Counted from the first letter of the stretch, positions 35,810-46,780 are shown. The stretch is 64,000 nucleotides of DNA from Lumbricus terrestris (GCA_949752735.1 OX457037.1:19412039-19476038), one strand, 5' to 3'. The notes: generated by a model from the sequence alone, not told the origin. A program made the numbers and translations.

Positions 35810-38800
35810 AATAATAATAATCTTTGGGACAGAACCTCACCGCCATTTCTGGAGATGCTTGTGAGACGTCTTACTTGTTTCAGTGTCTTTCTCTTACTAT
35901 CCAGCGATTTAATGCAGTAGCATTCCGCGGCTCTTTTCTTGCACTGGATTTCAACGACGACTAGGTGCCGTTCCAGATGTTTTTATTTTAGCAATTAGGG
36001 CGTAAGTCCCTGAGGGATCATATGTACCTCGGGAAAAAAATAATAATGGTAATAATAATCTTCATAACACTAAAGCAGAAGTGATTCACAGATAGAAGAG
36101 AAGAAGCAGGAGATGAGAGGTAGAGTGGCGTGCATTGCAATAGAAAGACGGGTTTATCATTTCAAGTTTCTTAATTGAATGTTGCAGGATTGATGGAAAC
36201 GCTGTTGGTGAAAGAGAACGTCCTCGCCAAGGTCAACCGAGAACTGGATGAGTTGCATGAATACAAGGTTGGCAATAATTGTCTAAAAGATTACTTGATT
36301 TCTTTTGTGTGATCTTATGACTTCTATAGCGCCTGTTTCTCATAACATTTATCAAGTGAAGTCATTACAAACCATCGGATGAGTTCTCTTGGAATGGCCC
36401 AAAATGTTTGCAAACTGCAGTTACAATTACAGAGAAGCCAGGTGCTAGGCAGTGTTGTACAGTAACAAAGTAAAAGTAACGCGCTACTGTACTTAAGCAA
36501 AAGTTTGAATACTTTCACACATAAAGAGGTATCCAAAAACTGAAATACTTTTACTTTCAACACTGGTGCTAGGTCAATACCATTGTTGATGAGCGATTTT
36601 AAATAGGTCAACTGAAGTTCAGATCAGAATGACTTCTGTTAGAAGACAGAAGAAACATCCGATTCCAAAGCTTTGGACTAGCCATTGGTATATTTCCTAC
36701 AGCTCGGAATTCTAAATCAGGGAGTTTTGCTACTCCACCCAGCCGGATATCCAGACCCGCCGTACCCTTAAATCCTCTCTGCAGAGATAACTTCTTGTCC
36801 CTATGCGCATACCTCTATCAGGCAGCGACATGCGTTCTCTGTTCAGAGTCAACCTCTGTGGTCACCTCCATACCTGCCATTGGCTGCCACTCTGACCGAT
36901 TTATAAGCTGGTGCCCTGCGCTTGGCTTTCGAGTGACGTTTTAGAAATTTAGAGATTACGATTGTCAATGGCTAAACCAAAACGGAAAAATATTGTCTTG
37001 TATCTTAGAAAATTTAAAGTTCAGATTGACTGTGCAAACAAAAGGTATCAGAAAATAAAAGATTTTGATTAGAATCTCTTTAAATTGTTTTTCTTTTCGT
37101 TTCACACGATGGAGTATAAAGTCTGGCAGTTATCAACAGTTTTCCTGTGTGGATATTCTATGCATTGATTTACCAGCCGCCATTTTGTTTCCAGGTGTTA
37201 CAGCAGGAGCAGACGGCTACCATAAGAGACCTGGAAAAGCAGATTATCTTCCTGAGGGCAAAACACTCGGAGACAATTCAGCAGATGAAGGCCAAGTTCC
37301 TAGCGGAGAAACAGGACTTCCAGGCCAATTCACAACAGAAGATCACCGACATGACCAAACAGGCTAACAGAGTATGAGACATTCTATGCAACAGCTACAT
37401 GTACAACAATGAGAAGTGCTACAAAACTGCTTCATGTACATGTGCATTGTGCAACTAATTGCAACAATAACAACTGATATAACAGGTTCATGTACATTGT
37501 ACAATGTACAACGATAATAACAACTCACACGCACAACCATATGATAACAATAGCTACAATGCTACATGTATGAGCACAAGAACAACATGTAAAATTACAG
37601 CAACAACTACATGTATATTGTACATCTACAGCTATAGCAACAGCTATTATTATTTTTATTATTGTTGTCCATGTGACTTATATTATAGCTGCACATGTAG
37701 CTGTTACTATTGTAGCTAGACCGGTAGTACATGTAGCTGCTGCTATAGCAGTAGATATAGCTTTTATTGTTATTTTACATGCAGTTGTTCTGTTTGTGCT
37801 TATAACTATTGATATGCCATCATCATAGTAACAGTTTTAGCAAAGAAATCTAAAATCTTAGTAGTAAATAGTAAGTAAATCAATCAGCACCACATGGTCA
37901 TAACGACCCACGAAGAATGCCACTCACTTATTTACAGATCGCATTCAGCTTGCTTGTAACAATGTACTGAATAAATTGTTACACAACATTATAAAAGACA
38001 AAGATAAGTTAAGTCTGTGGATTACTTGGTTGTACACATTTATTGACCACCCCACGCAAGGCCATAGCCAGGATTTTGTTGGGGGCGGACGGTGTTTTGT
38101 CAGTTGAAATAATAATTATTCAGAACTTCAGCAGCTTCCACATCATCATGATTAGATCATCATTATGATTAGATCATCATCATTAGATCATCGTCATGAT
38201 TAGATCATCATCATGATTAGATCATCATTAGATCATCGTTATGATTAGATCATCGTCAAGATTAGATCATCGTTATGATTAGATCATTATCATGATTAGA
38301 TCATCATCATCATGATTAGATCATCATCATGATTAGATCATCGTCAAGATTAGATCATCATCATCATGATTAGGTCATCATGATTAGATCATCATCATCA
38401 TGATTAGATCATCATCATGATTAGATCATCATCATGATTAGATCATCATCATGATTAGATCATCATCATGATTAGATCATCATCTTGATTAGATCATCAG
38501 CATGATTAGATCATCATCATGATTAGATCATCATCTTGAACTACTCTGCTGTAAAATTTCATATTGAAATAAGAGCTTCAAAATTAAATTCCACTTAGTT
38601 CTTATATCATGTTAGTAAATGCATTTTTTCATTTTTACATTTTATCGTTTCGGGGAATGTTCAGACACCCAGAACACCCCCCCCCCGTAAATACAGCCTT
38701 GACTCCGCATTTCCATCTGATTTCATCCTTGAACGGCACCACATCAGTTGCTGATTACGATGAAATGGGTTTACCTATCACATCAGCTGTATCTTAGTTA

Positions 38801-39092
38801 TGCACTCTTTCAGGATGCCGTCCTATGCCTGAGCGAGCACACGGAGAAAGTGAAGCAGCAGAACCGAGCGCTGCGCAAGGAGTTGCTGCTGCTCATCCGC
38901 AAGACTCAGGCGCTATACGAGCACAAGCGTCGACTCGAGGATCAGCGACAGCAGCTCGTTTTGGAGCGCCAGTACGCAGACGATCTGCGCAACATCCGGT
39001 CGGACAGACTACAGAAGGCGTTGACGATGGGACCAACAACAGAGGACGCGAAGAGCACCACCACACGGAGCAAGGATGACTGCGGGAAGTGA
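27884..39092 (+). CDS. CCDC166-like coiled-coil protein (DUF4515 family), 7 exons
   Basis: Exons: 27884-28020, 30558-30611, 31232-31286, 35079-35223, 36188-36267, 37195-37371, 38814-39092. All phases join and give 308 residues with a stop at 39090-39092. The N-terminus is Lys-rich (MPAKVKKGVDAKKG); the rest is almost continuous coiled coil. Landmarks that follow vertebrate CCDC166 in order: NQELEDSKAKVVQLRRDNEW, HEYMAYMEKKATKRQ, RDLEKQIIFLRAKHSETIQQ and a C-terminal block QNRALRKELLLLIRKTQALY. BBOF1 shares the DUF4515 domain but fits less well in the last block. Members that have been studied act at basal bodies or cilia; the upstream X-box agrees with this but does not prove it. Introns contain LINE, hAT and microsatellite sequence. 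Exon 2 (54 nt) and exon 3 (55 nt) are short, so their exact borders are the least certain. Confidence 0.83.
28163..28900 (-). mobile_element. LINE 3' fragment with (TTAC)n tail, in intron 1 of the coiled-coil gene
   Basis: The reverse strand encodes a reverse-transcriptase C-terminus: LARLMYASPAWFGFANSGQR, LNFLPADQKSLDDLC, HVLAPLLPPIKNATYSLRPR, CGFITRML. A frameshift near 28735 separates the upstream block LRLVNRSM. The 3' end reads GCGGTTCAATAAAGTATATA followed by CTTACTTACTTAC. The clade differs from the 3545-4222 LINE. It is inactive. Confidence 0.78.
30270..30457 (-). repeat. tRNA-derived SINE fragment
   Basis: On the minus strand a tRNA-like head carries an A-box-like TGGTAGTCTAGTGGGTAGCG and a B-box GGTTCAAATCAC. 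The acceptor stem does not pair and non-tRNA sequence follows, so this is a SINE or tRNA relic rather than a tRNA gene. It lies in intron 1 of the coiled-coil gene. Confidence 0.6.
32083..32160 (+). repeat. 16-bp tandem repeat
   Basis: About five degenerate copies of GCATTGTAATATTTTT are arranged head to tail. Confidence 0.7.
32527..33984 (-). mobile_element. hAT-like non-autonomous element, copy B
   Basis: Termini CATGGGCGTAAC and GTTACGCCTATG are inverted and flanked by exact 8-bp copies of ctaaaacc (32519-32526 and 33985-33992). The right end carries the CAGTCACCACC-type subterminal repeats that mark the left end of copy A (16767-18423), so B lies in the opposite orientation. It contains a nested 156-bp MITE. 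No transposase. Confidence 0.9.
33198..33353. mobile_element. 156-bp MITE (CATGGGCGGAGTTT ends) nested in copy B
   Basis: Perfect inverted ends CATGGGCGGAGTTT and AAACTCCGCCCATG are flanked by exact 8-bp copies of tcttaata (33190-33197 and 33354-33361). Confidence 0.92.
34420..34630 (+). repeat. (GAT/GAC)n microsatellite
   Basis: About 210 bp of GAT, GAC and AAC/AAT triplets. The long Asp- or Ser-rich reading frames across it are artefacts of the repeat. Confidence 0.95.
34775..35041. mobile_element. 267-bp hAT-like MITE (CAAGGCCGTAGCC ends)
   Basis: Ends CAAGGCCGTAGCC and AGCTACGGCTTTG are inverted and flanked by exact 8-bp copies of atgtgatg (34767-34774 and 35042-35049). Relatives are at 38057-38701 and from 44096. 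Confidence 0.9.
36450..36565. mobile_element. 116-bp MITE (CAGTGTTG ends)
   Basis: It starts CAGTGTTGTACAGTAAC and ends TTTCAACACTG, flanked by gtgctagg at 36442-36449 and 36566-36573. It lies in an intron of the coiled-coil gene. Confidence 0.88.
36875..36980 (+). mobile_element. Short LINE/SINE 3' fragment with TTACGATT tail
   Basis: The words AAGCTGGTGCCCTGCGCTTG, GCTTTCGAGTG and AGAGATTACGATTG recur inverted at 48059-48165 and 53747-53830, and in part at 52727-52760, where they form the end of a LINE with a reverse-transcriptase C-terminus. This is therefore a truncated copy of that family. Confidence 0.55.
38057..38701 (+). mobile_element. MITE of the CAAGGCCGTAGCC family with an internal minisatellite
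   Basis: The left end CAAGGCCATAGCCAGG and right end AATACAGCCTTG are inverted. Between 38138 and 38535 there is a 15-18-bp minisatellite (GATTAGATCATCATCAT, over 20 copies) that is nearly absent from the related copy at 44096. Flanking octamers match only partly (accccacg and actccgca). Confidence 0.75.
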
Positions 39093-39731
39093 TGTAATGA
39101 GACGGATTTTGGTTCTGTGGAATTGTTTGATACCTGGAATGCGATTCATGGTTGTGTCTGTGTTGCCAGGTTATGTACGTGAGATCATGCGATCCGTGTG
39201 ATCCTGGAAATTGGAAATCCTGAGTGCGTTTTTTTCTTCTCCGCTTGTGAACTCGGTACTTTCTTTTTCTGAGAGAGAGAATACTTTATCGTTAGTTAAA
39301 ACTGACGTAGTTCGGATTTCAGTGAATCGCAAAAAACGGATTTTTGCCCATTCAAATATTACGTACCTAAAAAATAGTCGTACATGTGTAAGTGCGACAG
39401 CTTTTCTACACCCTTCCCCTTGCAAAGTTAATTATCTAAAGTCATCTATGAAACATTTATTTTATCGTAGGCTACTATTTGTTTTTGGTAAATTTCAGAT
39501 TTGCCACCTAAAACTTACTATAGTACTGTTATAGTTTTCCGTTTCAGCACTTGTAAATAAGTTGGTGGCCTGGACTTGATTTTTGAGTGGCGCTTCAGAA
39601 ATTTTTAGAATACGATTAGAGCTTAGATCTGAGCAGAATTCGATTATAATAGAGTAAAATGCCATCGAACGACTATAAGATAATAGAGATTTATAAATAG
39701 GCTAATGTGAACGTCACAACAAATTTGAGAC
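39093..39731. other. 3' flank of the coiled-coil gene
   Basis: This presumably holds the 3' untranslated region. No clear AATAAA is close to the stop codon. A decayed fragment of the TTACGATT-tailed LINE family lies at about 39560-39625 (GGCCTGGACTTG, GAGTGGCGCTTCAGAAATTT). Confidence 0.35.
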
Positions 39732-39991
39732 CAGTGGCGTAGACAAGGGGGTTTCGAGGGTTAAAACCCCCATTGGCCTAGGAAAAAGTTTTTTAAAGGT
39801 TATTTATCCACTTAAATTAAGAAAAAACAAAACAGTTGCTTATTATTAACAATTGTTTCTCTCACTTTATTTCCTTTGTTACTTTATTCCCTTTTTATTT
39901 ACTGTATTACTGTTGGGTTGGTGTCAGAAAGGACATCCCGCCAGGCCATAAAAACCAAAAAAGCGTTAATAAATTCTTGGGTATGCCACTG
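39732..39991 (+). mobile_element. hAT-like MITE, uninterrupted copy of the 14671-16091 element
   Basis: It begins CAGTGGCGTAGACAAGGGGG and ends GTATGCCACTG. Colinear similarity to the outer parts of 14671-16091 shows where the nested element went in there. The inverted ends extend 5 bp outward as gagac and gtctc, and no direct target duplication is visible. Confidence 0.75.
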
Positions 39992-40990
39992 GTCTCTCTG
40001 CCGCACGCACTCGTACACAAAATCGCCTAAATCCGACCACCTCTCCCTTCCTGCATGCGTAAAATATGAACTGCCCCTTTGTCAAACATGTATTATAGTC
40101 ATTTAAGGCATTTTGAGTTGACATCACGGTGATTTATTATTTGTACATACTTGATGGTTGAAAGGTGTTTCTATGTCTTATGCAGTCGCTGGAGGGCCAC
40201 GTGATTTGCCTTGTCATGAGGTTTAGTAGATCATTGTCAATATGTTGGCTTTTAATCTATTTTTCCTTATTTTTATTTTAGTTTATTTTTAAAGTATCTG
40301 TTGAGTCATGAAGTTGTGAGGAAGGGTAACTTTTATGATCTTAATGGTTGTGTTTGTGATATTCAATCATTTTTACCAGCTTTGCCATAGCCAGCCTTAT
40401 AGCGTCTCATCCTTTTGCCTCAGTTTTGTAATATCAACTATTGCATTCATGGTACTTCATTGCATTTATGGTACTTCATTTAGTCTGTATAGACCTACGG
40501 TAATCATATTCTGGAGATTTCTAGGGCGCCCAAAAGTGAGGTTGCGGGAACCAAGTAATATCACAGGTGCTTAGTGAAACATCAATAGACAGAGGGGTGA
40601 AATGAATTCCAGGTCAAGATATAGAAGTGTCAGAAAAGTCTATACTGTAGTTACTCACAGATGGAATAAAAGACATAGGTGGACAATGGATATGTACACA
40701 CATTTTTTCTTGACGAGCACTTCTTAGTAGTGTTGACCTTCAAATTCGCACACTATAAAGTTATTGAAGTAAGACAAGAATAAAGTACTAATGCTTAAAG
40801 CCCATCACCCATAGAAGAATTTTTGTAGGGACTACTTACTCCTTATAGGCCTAGAATGTAAATGCTTGCAGAAATGAGATTGTACATGTGTGTGCATGTC
40901 ACTATCAAAGACAACTTCAGCATGGTTAATGCAACTTTTTAAGTACAATGTGTGTTGTAAAACTACATATGTAAGTGTGCTTGTATGTAT
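39992..40990. other. Intergenic, decayed repeats only
   Basis: No gene was recognised. The segment 40565-40730 resembles 41225-41465 (shared ACAGATGGAAT, CATAGGTGG and a TTTTTCTTGA...GAGCAC block), so both are copies of an undefined dispersed repeat. A LINE-like 3' fragment lies at about 40505-40590. Confidence 0.35.
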
Positions 40991-40994
40991 GAGA

Positions 40995-41211
40995 ACTTAC
41001 TACAGCATCCCGTCAAGATTTCTACTCAGAGGCCCTCCAGGCTACAGCGCGGACACTGAATTGGAGTTTCATGCCGAAGCGCTGAGCAATTGTGAGTGAA
41101 GGACTTGATCAGGGTCCCTATGCGGTGGCTTGAGGTGGATTCGAACCCGCAACCTTCCGGCTCCAAGGCGCTGAACAATGTGAACATACACCTCTACACC
41201 ACTGCGCCCCA
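40995..41211 (-). repeat. tRNA-derived SINE
   Basis: On the minus strand a tRNA-like head (GGGGCGCAGTGGTGTAGAGG, B-box GGTTCGAATCC at about 41137-41147) is followed by a body shared with 46427-46650 and a 3' end GGCCTCTGAGTAGAAATCTT that resembles the LINE terminus GCTTCTGAGTAG...CTTGAAG. Confidence 0.8.
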
Positions 41212-41694
41212 CAAAAATAAATATTAAGCTGACCAAAACCAGGGAAATTAACGTTGTGTATTTGCGCTGGAAAGCTGTTCCATGACTCATGAGGAAGGTG
41301 CAACACTGCAGACGGCCCAGGATGTACCACATAAGAAGTGAATAGTGAGAAGTCAGAAAGGCGGTACTGTGTTTACACACAGATGGAATGAAACTAAACA
41401 TAGGTGGCATGTGCCTACATTTTTCTTGAATGAGCACCTCTTATAGCAGCTCGTTTTGAAGTGTTACTTTTTAGCAGGAGCTTGAAATTAAGTGTTAGAA
41501 AATAAGAACATGGCATTTATTTTTCATAAAGGTCTCTAAATGTAAATTTCTCAGTTTCACTTTGTATAATTATTAGTGTCATTAGCATTTTTGTGCAAGG
41601 AACTTATTAAAAACTAAACTGTAGTAGATAAAAAATAGATGTTAATTTTTCAGAGGGATGGGCAAGTGTTCCTCTTGCCCCTCCCCCACTTCCA

Positions 41695-41809
41695 CAGTAT
41701 GAGAATTGTAAAAAAAACTGCATGGTTAGATGCTGATTTATAATTATGGCGTTGGGTCCTACGAAAAACTGGGGCTTGAACCCCTCAATCCCTAGCAATT
41801 CTCACCCTG
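41695..41809 (-). mobile_element. Decayed MITE of the CAGGGTGAGAATT family
   Basis: It begins CAGTATGAGAATTGT and ends CAATTCTCACCCTG, with an internal TGGGGCTTGAACCCC block as in 18098-18249. No target duplication was found. Confidence 0.6.
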
Positions 41810-41852
41810 CTTGCTCTGATGTGCACACCCCCATGTTGACGTTGAGCAATTG

Positions 41853-41968
<116 letters not shown>

Positions 41969-42310
41969 AGAAGTTTCTTTCCAGCTGCACAGAACGCATA
42001 TCATAGCTTTTTGTCATTTGCATGCAGCCTATACCCGGCAGCCCCTGCTGGTAGATAGACGACTGTAATTAGTGTAATGAGTAGACCATTCATATGCAAA
42101 TGTCAGTAGTCCTATCCAGACGTATTAACTGAAGCTGGCGCAAACGTCCACACTGTCTATTTGCCATGATGTCGTGCTTTGCAAAAAACCTCGGTGGATC
42201 TGCTATAAATAGTAGACCTAAGTTTGTTATTCCTTACTCCCCTCTCCCCTTGCAAGCTCATAATGGGAAACACAACAGGAAAACATTTATTATAAAACAT
42301 TATATGTGAT

Positions 42311-42541
42311 CAGTGGCGATTGGGGGGGGGCTGATGCCTCGCAGAGGAAATTTCCTTTTTTTAGTCAGCGACCGAAAACTCATGGAAATTTCCCATTTTC
42401 GTCCGCCGAAATTTCTGACGATCTTTTTTAGTCATCCGGTAGAAAATCGTGGAAATATTTAAATGTAAAAACCCGGATGGCCTTTTTTAGGGGGCTTAGC
42501 CGTTTATAGGGGGCTTAGCCCCCCTAGCGCCGCCATTAGGC
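42311..42541. mobile_element. MITE with CAGTGGCG end and G-rich left border
   Basis: It begins CAGTGGCGATTGGGGGGGGG and ends GCGCCGCCATTAGGC. A direct repeat tatatgtgat flanks it (42301-42310 and 42542-42551), longer than the usual hAT duplication. Interior words (GGAAATTTCCTTTTT, GGGGGCTTAGCCCCC) recur in 52259-52557. Confidence 0.75.
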
Positions 42542-42909
42542 TATATGTGATTATTATTAATTGAAGGTGTTAATCATAAATAAGATGCTGAATTAAATGG
42601 ATGAAATGTCAGTGCCTCATTGTCATGTATGCAGCATGATAACTTACTGCCTAAATAGAATTTCGATCGATGAAAATTTGTCCTTAAATTGAAGCTTGAT
42701 TGATGTGGACATTAGTTGATTGCTTAGGCTACTTACCAACGTTGTCAAGTAGACTAGCCTACGGCATTAAAGACATTAATATAATTTAGAAACAAAAAGT
42801 TACGGGCTAACGTCTATTTCTATTCTATGGAACTACGCCTCTGCCTGTCTGTATCTAAGAACGTTCATTGTTCATTGTTTTCATCGCGCCATCATAATCG
42901 TTAATTTAA

Positions 42910-43185
42910 GTAGGTCGTATCCATAGCAACCTTCATTGTTTAAACTGTGTCATCTTTGCCTATCTGTAACAAAGTGTTTGTTATGATTGCGTCATATCTC
43001 AGTCAATAACAGTACTGTTGTTGTGATTGAATCATATTTGGGTCAACTTAAGTATCTGTAGCAACCTCAATTGTTAAGATTGCGTCATCTTTGCTATTAG
43101 TAACAACAGTGTTTGTTGTGATTGCGTCATACAGCGGCCATTTGAGCATCCATAGCAACCTTCATTGTTGTTATTACGTCATACT
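42910..43185 (+). promoter_or_regulatory. Degenerate array of X-box-like and CRE-like motifs
   Basis: X-box-like 14-mers lie at 42917-42930 (GTATCCATAGCAAC, a perfect match to GTHNYYATRRNAAC), 43052-43065 (GTATCTGTAGCAAC) and 43146-43159 (GCATCCATAGCAAC). They alternate with GATTGCGTCAT-type CRE/ATF-like motifs at intervals of about 40-55 bp. It is intergenic, about 3 kb before the putative CMIP first exon. It could be an enhancer or simply a decayed tandem repeat. Confidence 0.4.
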
Positions 43186-43714
43186 TAGATAGAAAGTTCC
43201 TCGAAACTAGACTATAGTGTGACGACAATAATTAAGCCTATTATATAAGGCATAATATTGTACTCAAGCGTTTCTATTTCTGATGGTGACAATTATAGAG
43301 ACTGGATGACATTGCAGTAGGCCTAGGCCTACCGTAGCCTACGTTATTCCCACAAAGTCCCACATAATAGACCTATCGACCGTAATTATTTAGGCCTACT
43401 TCATTTTTCATTTTGCCTGATATGGCGATGACAGAAACACTACTTCTTTACTATTTCATTAGAAGTCAGTTAAATATCCAACTATGTACCATCTAGGCCA
43501 TTCTAGGGCCTATATGGGCGGGGGGCATCCATCCATTACGTACGCAAAAGTCGTATTTTCGAACTCCTCCTGTACGCACCCGTACATTTTGTTGACTCCC
43601 CTCACAAAGGCTATTAATTAGCTAAAGTCGTCTCTGAAACATGTGTTACTGCAGAAGCGTAGACTATTTTTTTATCAACGTTTTGCTAGCTAAAATTATT
43701 ATTGTCCACTTTAC

Positions 43715-43720
43715 CACGAG

Positions 43721-43764
<44 letters not shown>

Positions 43765-43800
43765 CTGTCTGTCTGTCTCTCTCACTCACTCACTCACTCC
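43715..43800 (+). repeat. Compound microsatellite (CT)n(GT)n(CTGT)n(CACT)n
   Basis: Four simple-repeat types follow each other without unique sequence between them. Confidence 0.9.
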
Positions 43801-44095
43801 GTGGCTGTTTGTCTGTCTGACGAAAACTGCTGTAGCGATAGGCAATCTCAACACCCACAGCAGAGGGTGCTTTTCCTACCCTGCAACTTGCAAGGACTAC
43901 AAGCCCGATGATGGTTATAAGAATGGTGGTTAGAGTGCTTGGCCTATAAGCTTACGTCGTAGAGAAAGAGCAGCCTACACGGTTTCGAGCCTTTACTCAG
44001 ACGGTTTTACTATTGCAGGGTAGGGTTGTAGAGCAATTAAGTCCTTCACACGCAATAATTATTGTCATTCGTGTTTTGTCCTATACGGTCGAATG

Positions 44096-45170
44096 CAAGG
44101 CCGTAGCCAGGATTTGGGGATGGGGCTGGAGGGTGTTTACTCAGCTGAAAAAATTATTCAGAACTTCTAGCAGCTTCATCAGATCATCGTCGTAATAATC
44201 TATTGTAGCCTAATATTTCACGCAGAAATGAGCAGTGGCGTAGCCAGGAATTTTTTCATGGGGTGGCAGTGGGGTGGCAGCTTAAAATGATGGGGTGGCT
44301 ACCGTTGGCAATTAAAGCGCGCATCGGCATCGCGAGCCGTACGCACGATAATTGAGCAATTGAACAAAATACTGAAAGTAGTCAGGAGTGTCATGACATC
44401 ATTGACATGGCAGCAATGAGCAATCACATAATTGACATGTCTTAACGACGTTAACGTGTCTTAACTCGGTAACTGAAGAACGATGTAATTTCAGTAAATG
44501 TCACAATCACAAAATAGTAGTCGTAAGTGAATTTACAAATATATTTTCTTAATTTGTCTCAGTTGTGTTAAACCGAAGCTACAAATATCAGAATGCGAAC
44601 AAAATTCTTGTCTAATGATCAAATGTCTAAATAATAATTGGCAGTAAAAATTTCACAAACCTAAAATAGATGTATTCTACTGTTTTTGTGGTTAGCAGCA
44701 ATATTAAATTTCACTCTCACTTTGAAAAGCACAACCAAAGGCCATTAAACAATAAACACATGCAATAAAACGTGTGTAGGCCTACGCACATATTAATGAC
44801 GTAGGGTATATTGCCATAGACTACGTATTTTTAGATTTTGGATGTATTTACAATATTGGACATTAATACGCATGCAAGCCTCACTAGCTTGTCTGTCCCA
44901 CAGTGCGCTATAGTGGCCTTTCCCACTTTCCCATCACCCACCCTATAAGAAGTTGTACAGGAAGTTGTATAAAAAATAAAATAAGTCAGAAATTATGTAA
45001 CATTCTTTATCACTCGTAAAGTAAAAAGTAAAACAAACGCAGGGATTGGGGGGGCAGCTGGGGTGGCAGCCCTTTCATTTGGGGGAGCGGCTGCCCCCCT
45101 TGCCCCCCCGTAGTTACGCCCCTGGAAATGAGCTTCAAAATTAAATCCTCCTTAGTTCTTAATTAAATCC
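44096..45170 (+). mobile_element. CAAGGCCGTAGCC-family element interrupted by a nested hAT-like element
   Basis: The left end CAAGGCCGTAGCCAGGATTT matches 34775 and 38057. The interior (TTATTCAGAACTTC, CAGCTTC) and the right part (AGCTTCAAAATTAAATCC) match 38057-38701, but the 3' terminus is not clear. It is split by 44233-45124. Confidence 0.6.
44233..45124. mobile_element. 892-bp hAT-like element (CAGTGGCGTAGCC ends)
   Basis: It begins CAGTGGCGTAGCCAGG and ends GTAGTTACGCCCCTG, flanked by exact 8-bp copies of gaaatgag (44225-44232 and 45125-45132). GGGGTGGCAG motifs cluster near both ends. No transposase ORF. Confidence 0.92.
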
Positions 45171-45839
45171 ACCGTAAATGTACGCACGAGGTTTGACAGA
45201 CAGTTCGGCGGATTATGAAAAAGGACCATTTTGAACATTTCGATCAAATGACAAAAAAGTCGTCAGAAATTTTGACGCCGAAAATGGAAAATCTTCTACG
45301 GATTTTGGTCGATGACTAAAAAAAAGGTCGTCACGTAGGCTAGCCTATTGAACAGCGGATTTTTGTAAATTACTAATCTTGTAAGACTGTCGAACGGCAC
45401 TTTGCCCCTGCTGTAACACTTTGCACCGACACTCGAAGAACCTTAAACACGGCCCTGCAGAATTATAGTATGCACGTGCATGAAGAAAGCAGGGTTCATT
45501 TCTCTCCATCCGACCTCTAAAAGTCCCTTGGTCCCCGTTACTGTGAAACGGTGTTTATCAACATCCCATGATGAATCGAAGGCGGCCGCATGCATGCCGC
45601 TCGGCTGTCTACAGATTGAGTCAGACATTAGCGCGGCTGCTTCTGGCATTGCGTAAGAGCCAACGGACAGTCAACCGACCGATTGTCCGTCTGTGACTGT
45701 CCGTCCTAGCCCGAATGACCGAGCGATGCGAACAGAAAGACTGATCTCTCGTCGCAGTTGCACCTCGTCCTGCTTAACGCAACTGACCTCAAAACGCCAT
45801 TTTTTATATGAGTAACTGTTATTCTTTAACGTTTGCAGA

Positions 45840-46098
45840 AACGACTGCGCGTGAAGTAAAATACGAGCTTCCGGTAGTCAGTCTGTCGGCTGTTTAATGC
45901 GATTTATATAGAGCGTTGATAGGCAATATTCTCCTTTAAAAAGACTGTTGATGGATTTAGCGTTGTAGCGACGATTACATCCATCTGGTTTTGTATTGCT
46001 GCTTGTGCTTGTTCGTTTGTCGCTTGGACTGGCCGCGATATGCCTGAATCGCCAATTGGGAATTCGTTTAATCCACTTTGATGAACCCGTTGAGATAG
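45840..46098 (+). other. CMIP: Putative 5' untranslated first exon of CMIP
   Basis: The sequence ends at GATAG|GTAAGT, a strong splice donor (GT at 46099-46100). The 400 bases before it are CpG-richer than the surroundings, as expected for a promoter, and no long frame is open. The next acceptor in order is before the CMIP start exon at 50332. The 5' boundary is a guess, and the link to CMIP is inferred from position and strand only. Confidence 0.35.
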
Positions 46099-46309
46099 GT
46101 AAGTTTGAGTTATTTTTATTGTTACTTATTTAATCACACATTTGTAAATCGGTGGCGCCGTGCGTGATTGGAGATTGGGGAGTCAAAACGGTAAAAATAT
46201 CGGAAATGTGAAACAATTTAGACCTATTAATTTTTATGTCGTTTCTTGGCTTGAACACGTAACCCCTTGGTTATAGACAATGCGACCAATGTTTTATATA
46301 CAGCCTACT

Positions 46310-46780
46310 CATGGGCGCCCGCACATAGAAGGGGCACTGCTCCCCTCTGGAAAATGGTCATAATTTTTTTAGCTAATTTCTTAAAAACAAATTTCTTCCC
46401 ACTAAAGCAACAATAGCACTAATGTATGTGCGCTTTTTATAGCACCCCTGCAAGATTGCTATTCAGAAGCGCTCCCGACTACAGCGCGAACACTGAATCG
46501 AAGTTTCACGCCGAAGCGCTGAGCAATTGCGAGTAAAGGACTTGCCCAAGGTCCCTACATGGCAGCTTGAGGTGGATTCGAACCTGCAACCCTCCAGTCC
46601 CTCTGGCTGCAAGGCAGCGAACATACCCACTATACACCACCGTGCCCCACAAACTAATGATACACAGTATAAAATATCTTGGTTCTAAATTTCCTACTTG
46701 TAATTTTTAAGCTCTTGTTGAAAAATTGTAGTCATGACATTGTGTTTTTTCCTGCATGCATATCTGCAGGGCCCATGTAG
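46310..46780 (+). mobile_element. CATGGGCGCCCGCACA element, split by a SINE
   Basis: The left end CATGGGCGCCCGCACATAGA is shared with 58364-58640 and, decayed, with 51132-51431. Interior words TCTGGAAA and TTCCCACTAAAGCAACAATA continue after a SINE insertion. No matching right end or target duplication was found. Confidence 0.5.
46427..46650 (-). repeat. tRNA-derived SINE with LINE-like 3' end
   Basis: The minus strand begins GGGGCACGGTGGTGTATAGT (A-box region), with B-box GGTTCGAATCC, then a body, and ends GGGAGCGCTTCTGAATAGCA followed by CTTGCAGGGGTGCTATAAAA. Flanking actaatg words (about 46418 and 46653) suggest a target duplication. Related to 40995-41211. Confidence 0.85.
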
